Shown here: piece after piece, positions 59,341 to 64,000 of the stretch | How the letters are laid out: the number at the start of each line of letters is the position of its first letter | Position numbering within the stretch: the first letter of the stretch is position 1 | NCBI GenBank assembly: GCA_964537035.1 | Contig: CAZIAK010000001.1 | Coordinates: forward strand, 186,001-250,000 | Direction of reading: 5' to 3' | Length of the DNA stretch: 64,000 bases | Source: CAZIAK01 sp964537035 | Lineage (GTDB): Bacteria; Planctomycetota; B15-G4 | Notes under the pieces: generated by a model | Told to the model about the DNA's origin: nothing | Seen by the model: only the letters and a program-made list of their open reading frames with translations | Database searches by the model: none | Made by a program: the position numbers and the translations under genes

Positions 59341-60486
59341 ATGCCCAGAAGCGTTCTCGTCCTTGGATCCACGGGGTCCGTTGGTCGCCAGACTCTCGAT
59401 GTTCTCGAGGGCCTCTCTGCGACCCATCAAGTGATCGGCCTCTCCGCCGCCACGTCCGCGGCGCAATTGTCCGCCCAGGCTCAGCGCTGGTCGCCTGAGT
59501 TCGTCTGCCTCGCTGGCGACGGCCCGGCACCAGACCTGCCCTCTCGTTGCCAGCTGTTCAGAGGTCCCGACGGCCTGGTCGAACTCGTCGAAGCCGCCCA
59601 GGCCGACGTGGTGGTCTGCGCCATCACCGGAGCCGCAGGGCTACCTTCGACCCTGGCCGCTGCCGAGACCGAAACGGTTCTGGCCATCGCCAACAAAGAG
59701 AGCCTGGTGTTGGCCGGGCATCTGCTGAAGGACGCCACTGCCCGGTCGGGCGCCACCATCGTCCCCGTGGACAGTGAGCACTCCGCGATTTACCAGTGTC
59801 TTCACGGTCGCCGGAAGGACGTGCGACGACTGATCCTCACCGCCTCTGGCGGACCGTTTCGCGGTTACGACACCGAGCGTCTGAAGAGTGTCACGCTCGC
59901 CCAGGCCCTCCGTCACCCTTCATGGGACATGGGCCCGCGCATCACCGTCGACAGCGCCACCTTGATGAACAAGGCCCTCGAGGTCGTCGAGGCCTGCATC
60001 CTGTTCGATGTCACCGTCGACGACATCCACGTGGTGGTCCACCCCCAGAGCGTGATCCACTCCATGGTCGAGTACATCGACGGCGCGGTGCTGGCCCAGC
60101 TCAGCTCGCCCGACATGCGCCTGCCCATCCGCTTCGCCCTGGGCCATCCCCACCGGGTGCCCACCCCCGCCGAGCCCGTGGACTTCACCGCCTTCTCGGG
60201 CCTCACCTTCGAAGAGCCCGATCGCGAGACCTTCCCGCTGCTGGCCCTGGGTGAGCAGGTGGCCCGGCAGGGAGGCCTGGCAGGCACGGTGTTCAACGCC
60301 GCCAACGAAGTGGCCGTCGACGCGTTTCTCAAGGAGCGCATCCCGTTCTCGGACATCCCTGTCCTGGTGGGCGCTGCCTGCGCCAACACTCCCGCTCAAG
60401 ACGCCCCCGACCTGGCGACGATCCTCAGCACAGACGCTGCGGTGCGCCGCCAGACCCAAGCCCTCCTGCCCCAACCGACGCCCTGA
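59341..60486 (+). CDS. dxr: 1-deoxy-D-xylulose-5-phosphate reductoisomerase
   Basis: Dxr (IspC) is the second enzyme of the MEP isoprenoid pathway. The 381-aa protein has GSTGSVGRQTLDVLEG at the N-terminus, LAIANKESLVLAG, VDSEHSAIYQCL, TASGGPF, TVDSATLMNKALEVVEA and HPQSVIHSMVEYIDG, all conserved. ATG 59341 is preferred: it gives the usual N-terminus and follows a TATACT box by 10 nt. The frame is open upstream to 59218. It begins an apparent operon dxr-rseP-UbiA-like, where isoprenoid precursors could feed the UbiA-like enzyme. Confidence 0.97.
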   Translation: MPRSVLVLGSTGSVGRQTLDVLEGLSATHQVIGLSAATSAAQLSAQAQRWSPEFVCLAGDGPAPDLPSRCQLFRGPDGLVELVEAAQADVVVCAITGAAGLPSTLAAAETETVLAIANKESLVLAGHLLKDATARSGATIVPVDSEHSAIYQCLHGRRKDVRRLILTASGGPFRGYDTERLKSVTLAQALRHPSWDMGPRITVDSATLMNKALEVVEACILFDVTVDDIHVVVHPQSVIHSMVEYIDGAVLAQLSSPDMRLPIRFALGHPHRVPTPAEPVDFTAFSGLTFEEPDRETFPLLALGEQVARQGGLAGTVFNAANEVAVDAFLKERIPFSDIPVLVGAACANTPAQDAPDLATILSTDAAVRRQTQALLPQPTP

Positions 60487-60491
60487 ACCTG

Positions 60492-62321
60492 ATGCTCGAA
60501 TTCGCTGCCAACACCATTCTTTCGATCCTGGGCGTGGGACTGCTGATCTTCATGCATGAGCTGGGGCACTTCCTGGCGGCGCGGCTGTTCAACGTGCGGG
60601 TCGAGACCTTCTCCCTGGGCTTTGGCCCTCGCATCGCTGGCTGGCGCCGGGGCGAGACCGACTACCGCGTCTCGGCCATCCCCCTCGGGGGCTACGTGAA
60701 GATGGCTGGCGAATACGGCGACTTCGACGACGACGACGTCCTCGACCCGGACGACCTGGCCTCCAAGCCCATCTGGCAGCGCTTCGTGATCTTCTCGGGA
60801 GGCGTGGTGGTCAACTTCTTGCTGGCCTTCCTGATCTTCCCCATCGCCTTCGGCGCGGGCGTGCCCTTCATGGCCCCCATCGTGGGTTCGGTCACCCCAG
60901 GCGGACCGGCGTGGCAGGCCGGGCTGCTCGAGGGCGACCATATCGTCGAGGTCAACGGCTCGTCGGTCTATGGCTTCAACGATGTCAGCCTTGAGATCGC
61001 GCTCACCGACCCGCAAGACACCCGGCTGCTCGTCCGCCGGGGGAGCAGCGAGTTCGAGCTGCAAGTCTTCCCTGAGAGACACGACGGCCGCTACGACATC
61101 GGCATCCGCCCTCAGGGCTCCACAGTTCTCGATGTCACCATGGACGACGCCGACAATCCCGCCCTGGCCGCGGGACTGGCCAGGGGCGATGTGCTGCTCA
61201 CCGTCAATGGCCAGGACATCAACGAAGACCTGGGCTATGCCGTGCGCACCCCCGGCACGGCCCTGCTCACCGCGTTTCGCACCGGCGAGGCGGTGGACGT
61301 CACTGTGCAGAGAGAGAGCCGGACCGTCTCCGCCACTGTGAAGCCCCGAGTGAACACGGGCGACCCAGAGCTGCGGCGCTTGGGAGCCATGCCGATCCAG
61401 ACCCGGGTCAGCCACCTGCGCAACGGCGCCGACAGCCACGACTACCCCCTGGCCGTGGGCGACGTGCTGCTGACGGCGGCGGGCGTGTCCCTGGCCAACG
61501 CAGACGACGTGCGCCAGGCCATGGTGGCTGCCCTGCCAAGTGGCTCGCTCGATCTGACCTGGCAGCGCGACGACGAGGTCATGACCCGGCCGTTGGACAG
61601 GCAACAGCTCACCCTGTTCTTGGCAGGCGACGTGGCCCTGCGCTCAGACATCGCCTCGGTGCGCATCCAGGTGGTGCCCGACGGTCCCCTTGCCCAGGCA
61701 GGCATCGTCACCGGTGACACCCTGCTCTCCCTGGATGGTGACCCCCTCGACGACTACGACACCCTGCTGACGCGCCTCCAGGACAACGACACGTTGGCCA
61801 CGCCCCAGGCTGAGTTCCTGGTGGGCTACGCCCATGAGGGCGTCGAGCACATCGTGTCTGTCCGGACTCAGCCCCTCACAGGCCCCGACTACGGCTTCTT
61901 CCTGACCCCGGTGAGTCTGGTCGTCCAAGAAGACTTCACGGGCTCGCTGTCCGCGGGTTGGGACGCGTCGATCAATGCCTTGCGCACCATCGGCATGACC
62001 CTGGGCAAGCTGGTGACCGGCGAAGTGGGCACCAACAACCTGGGCGGCCCCCTGGCGATCGCCTACATCACCTACAAGCAGGCCGAAGCAGACTTCGCCA
62101 AGCTGCTGTACTTCTTGGCCTTGCTCAGCGTGAACCTGGGCTTCATCAACATCTTGCCCATCCCCGTGCTCGACGGCGGGCAGATCCTGTTCCTGCTCTT
62201 CGAGAAGGTGAAGGGCAGCCGCCTGTCGGACCGCTTCATGCAGAACGCGCAGTTTGCCGGCATGGTGGCGCTCCTGGCCCTGATGGTCTACGTGACCTAC
62301 AACGACTTCATGAAGTTCTGA
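60492..62321 (+). CDS. rseP: Site-2 intramembrane metalloprotease RseP with extra PDZ-like domains
   Basis: RseP cuts membrane anti-sigma factors. The 609-aa protein has the zinc motif HELGHFLAARLF (about 17-28) and the third metal ligand LDGGQILF near the C-terminus. Normal RseP is about 450 aa with two PDZ domains; here residues about 135-440 seem to hold four PDZ-like units (for example VGSVTPGGPAWQAGLLEGD, NPALAAGLARGDVLLTVNG, YPLAVGDVLLTAAG, DGPLAQAGIVTGDTLLSLD). It starts 5 nt after dxr and is followed by the UbiA-like gene with a 2-nt gap, as a three-gene operon. The anti-sigma at 26.5-28.4 kb might be a substrate; that is speculation. Confidence 0.9.
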   Translation: MLEFAANTILSILGVGLLIFMHELGHFLAARLFNVRVETFSLGFGPRIAGWRRGETDYRVSAIPLGGYVKMAGEYGDFDDDDVLDPDDLASKPIWQRFVIFSGGVVVNFLLAFLIFPIAFGAGVPFMAPIVGSVTPGGPAWQAGLLEGDHIVEVNGSSVYGFNDVSLEIALTDPQDTRLLVRRGSSEFELQVFPERHDGRYDIGIRPQGSTVLDVTMDDADNPALAAGLARGDVLLTVNGQDINEDLGYAVRTPGTALLTAFRTGEAVDVTVQRESRTVSATVKPRVNTGDPELRRLGAMPIQTRVSHLRNGADSHDYPLAVGDVLLTAAGVSLANADDVRQAMVAALPSGSLDLTWQRDDEVMTRPLDRQQLTLFLAGDVALRSDIASVRIQVVPDGPLAQAGIVTGDTLLSLDGDPLDDYDTLLTRLQDNDTLATPQAEFLVGYAHEGVEHIVSVRTQPLTGPDYGFFLTPVSLVVQEDFTGSLSAGWDASINALRTIGMTLGKLVTGEVGTNNLGGPLAIAYITYKQAEADFAKLLYFLALLSVNLGFINILPIPVLDGGQILFLLFEKVKGSRLSDRFMQNAQFAGMVALLALMVYVTYNDFMKF

Positions 62322-62323
62322 TC

Positions 62324-63208
62324 ATGGTCGCCCGCCGCGCCCGGGCGCTGATCGCCGTGCTGAGAGGGCCCTTGCTGCTCTCGCCTCTCGCCGACTCCCT
62401 GGCGGGCTGGACCCTGGCTCGCTGGGCAGCCCAGAAGCAGTGGTCCCTGCACATGCCTGACCTGGCCATCGCCGGGTTGGCGGGCTGCACCCTGCTGGCG
62501 GCGGGCATGGCCCAGAACGCCCTGGCCGATCAGCAAGACGATCGCCTGCGCAAGCCCGACCGCCCCCTGCCCCGGGGTGACCTGAGCCCGGCCTTCGTCA
62601 GCGCCTGTTTCTGCATGCTGACCCTGACCGCTCTGGCCCTGGCAGCTCTTCGCCCCGCACTTTGGCCCGGGGTGCTGGTGATCATCGTGCTCACCGCTGC
62701 CTATCACTATGGACTCAAGGCTCAACGTCTTCTGGGTTGCCTGGCCTTGGGAACCCTCCGCGCCACCAGCATGGGCCTGGGCGTCATGGCGGCTTCGGGG
62801 CACTGGCCCGAGGGAGCGGCCGCCGTGGGCTGCGCTGCCTACGGCCTGTACATCACCGGCGCCTCACTGCACGCCTCCACCGACGACGAGTCCGGCCCGG
62901 GCCCAAGCTCAACCCTGGGACTGGGCCTCGCCCAGCTGGTGTTGGCGGGCCTCGCCGGGTGGCTGATGACCCTCCAACTTGAAGGACCCGATTGGGCTGG
63001 CCCCCTCGTGCTGCTCTGGGCCATGGCACGCCTGCACATGGCTTCGCGAAGCCTGCCTGCTCCTGCGGTCACCGGCACAGCCCTCTCCGGCCTGCACCTG
63101 CTTCATGGAGGCCTTGCAGCGGGCCTCGGCCAGCCCCTGGTGGCCAGCGGCATCCTGGCCCTGTTCGCCGTGAGTCGCTGGCTCATGCGCTACTTTCCGC
63201 CGTCATAG
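62324..63208 (+). CDS. UbiA-family prenyltransferase-like membrane protein
   Basis: The 294-aa protein has around eight hydrophobic helices and the first Asp-rich motif of UbiA enzymes in NALADQQDD followed by RPLPRG. The second motif is weaker (STDDE near residue 186). UbiA enzymes attach a polyprenyl chain to an aromatic or sugar acceptor. ATG 62324 overlaps the end of rseP by none and is separated by 2 nt; the frame is open to 61958 antisense-like. Its position behind dxr and rseP suggests isoprenoid chemistry; the acceptor is unknown. Confidence 0.75.
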   Translation: MVARRARALIAVLRGPLLLSPLADSLAGWTLARWAAQKQWSLHMPDLAIAGLAGCTLLAAGMAQNALADQQDDRLRKPDRPLPRGDLSPAFVSACFCMLTLTALALAALRPALWPGVLVIIVLTAAYHYGLKAQRLLGCLALGTLRATSMGLGVMAASGHWPEGAAAVGCAAYGLYITGASLHASTDDESGPGPSSTLGLGLAQLVLAGLAGWLMTLQLEGPDWAGPLVLLWAMARLHMASRSLPAPAVTGTALSGLHLLHGGLAAGLGQPLVASGILALFAVSRWLMRYFPPS

Positions 63209-63289
63209 AACGGTCGTCTGGGCGGCGGCGGTAATCGCAGCAGGCGACCGGTACAGTGCTGCTGCTCGCTCAACCCCAAACCCCGGTCC

Positions 63290-63826
63290 ATGCGTAAACT
63301 CGGCTACGTCCTCGTCGTCTTCCTTGTCTTGCTCTGCTTCGCCCTGCACCAGCGTAGCTCCTGGCGAGCCCAGCGGCTCCTTGATGGAGAGGCGCTGGCC
63401 CTGCAGCGCAGCGAGCTGATCCACGAGCTGGCAAAGGCCCGGGTGCGTGGCGGAGAGCCCGCAGACCTGGCGCAGCTGATCAAGGCACCAGAGCTCTCAT
63501 CTCTGACCCTGCTCCACGAGCTGTCCACGACTGGCATGGCCTTCGCTCACGACGAGGTCTACGTGTATGGCCTGGCCCAGACGACCCAGCCCCTGAGCCT
63601 GGGCCATGGTCCTCGCTACGGCTTCATCCTCAGGGCCTGGCCCATCGATTTCGGCGTCACGGGCGATCTGCAGTTCCACCTCGACTCGAAGGGGGGCTGC
63701 TTTCACGGGCAGAACAACAAGGGACGGTCGGGCGTCACCGCCGACTTCCCCCCGCCCTTTCCGGCGCCAGACCTACGCTCACGTCGCAGCGGCTGGTGGC
63801 CAGCCAAGCTCGCCTACCGCAATTGA
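63290..63826 (+). CDS. Membrane-anchored protein of unknown function
   Basis: The 178-aa product has a single N-terminal anchor (about 4-22) and a soluble C-terminal domain containing GFILRAWPIDFGVTGDLQFH, a pattern slightly like DUF2950-type extracytoplasmic domains (RAWP and a Gly/Asp turn), but not assignable. A TACAGT box about 40 nt upstream could be its -10. The gene ends 40 nt before a palindromic element. Possible periplasmic role; function unknown. Confidence 0.55.
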   Translation: MRKLGYVLVVFLVLLCFALHQRSSWRAQRLLDGEALALQRSELIHELAKARVRGGEPADLAQLIKAPELSSLTLLHELSTTGMAFAHDEVYVYGLAQTTQPLSLGHGPRYGFILRAWPIDFGVTGDLQFHLDSKGGCFHGQNNKGRSGVTADFPPPFPAPDLRSRRSGWWPAKLAYRN

Positions 63827-63828
63827 TG

Positions 63829-64000
63829 GCAGCGCTACAGGTCGCTGTCCTGGCGAGGGTTCCGGTCGTCCCTGTTTTTCATGAGGGGGGCGTTTCGCTC
63901 AAACAGGGTCGGCAGGGCCTCCACACTCGCTTCAGACCCCCCTCATGAAAAACAGGGACGACCTCGCCGGTGGAGGGACAGGCGACTGTGGCCTTTCGGG
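63829..64000 (+). repeat. Palindromic element, full copy 2 (extends beyond window)
   Basis: Directly after the last gene the sequence GGCAGCGCTACAGGTCGCTG begins, followed by a 27-bp perfect inverted repeat (63864-63890 with 63937-63963) with a 46-nt loop, then GGAGGGACAGGCGACTGTGG. The loop core GTTTCGCTCA...ACAGGGTCGGC and CCTCCACACTCGC agrees with copy 1. Six stem positions differ from copy 1, all matched by the opposite arm. Confidence 0.85.

Noticed and set aside
63829..64000. CRISPR repeat
   Set aside because: There is only one palindromic unit here, no regularly spaced short repeats or spacers.

Overview
The window is about 64 kb of gene-dense, GC-rich bacterial chromosome, roughly 55 protein genes plus two tRNA genes. 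No phage, insertion sequence, CRISPR array or plasmid function was seen. The host is Gram-negative and diderm: it has lipobox lipoproteins, a WaaP/Kdo-kinase-like protein next to a glycosyltransferase, a type IV pilus retraction ATPase and an RseP-type protease. Several traits point to Planctomycetota or a nearby lineage: GLSLGEY-type FabD, a eukaryote-like UDPGP pyrophosphorylase, myo-inositol-phosphate synthase, an ECF sigma/zinc-finger anti-sigma pair, FG-GAP, HEAT and TPR exported proteins, and an 84-aa orphan protein that looks familiar from planctomycetes. That assignment is inference, not proof.

Layout. 1-6740: type II fatty-acid operon plsX(end)-fabH-fabD-fabG-acpP-fabF, then a UDP-sugar pyrophosphorylase and dapB. 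6850-10580: tRNA-Leu(CAA), a small membrane protein, a rhodanese/MauE membrane pair, an FG-GAP secreted protein and tRNA-Val(CAC). 10780-18771: a secreted histone-like basic protein, a NatAB-type ABC exporter, an Nfu protein, a lipoprotein joining a degenerate 5'-nucleotidase domain to a tetraheme cytochrome and TPRs, CvpA and a GT39-like membrane protein. 18950-24605: RsmJ, TetR-HemH, a tandem universal stress protein and a PHP lipoprotein. 24713-30647: an exported unknown, an anti-sigma/HEAT-like protein with its ECF sigma factor, and PilT. 30784-39169: PTPS-like protein, Pcp, RarA, OsmC, an SDF symporter with an inserted PDZ-like loop, arginase, an OYE-family oxidoreductase, UPF0301 and a bacilliredoxin. 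39194-49418: M28 peptidase, a giant triple amidohydrolase, a tandem LPS-kinase-like protein, a glycosyltransferase, the 84-aa orphan and inositol-phosphate synthase. 49805-57733: small Sm-like protein, HEAT protein, membrane spermidine-synthase-like protein, exported hydrolase-like and TPR proteins. 57735-63826: PurM, Nudix, Dxr, a multi-PDZ RseP, a UbiA-like transferase and a membrane-anchored unknown.

How the genes work together. The 5' block makes acyl-ACP and phospholipid precursors. Cell-envelope functions dominate the rest: LPS phosphorylation and glycosylation, lipoproteins, envelope proteolysis and isoprenoid supply through Dxr beside a UbiA-like enzyme. Many same-strand neighbours are coupled by ATGA or GTGA overlaps.

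The most unusual signals are four. (1) A family of 3'-located palindromic elements (52.6 kb, 63.8 kb, partial copies at 52.3 and 10.4 kb) whose 27-bp stems differ in sequence but stay perfectly paired. (2) A recurring arrangement in which a -10-like hexamer lies only 6-10 nt before the start codon, suggesting leaderless mRNAs. (3) Several odd domain fusions: 5'-nucleotidase/cytochrome/TPR, SDF transporter/PDZ, three amidohydrolase domains with poly-acidic linkers, and anti-sigma/HEAT-like. (4) A signal-peptide-bearing, lysine/arginine-rich histone-like protein.
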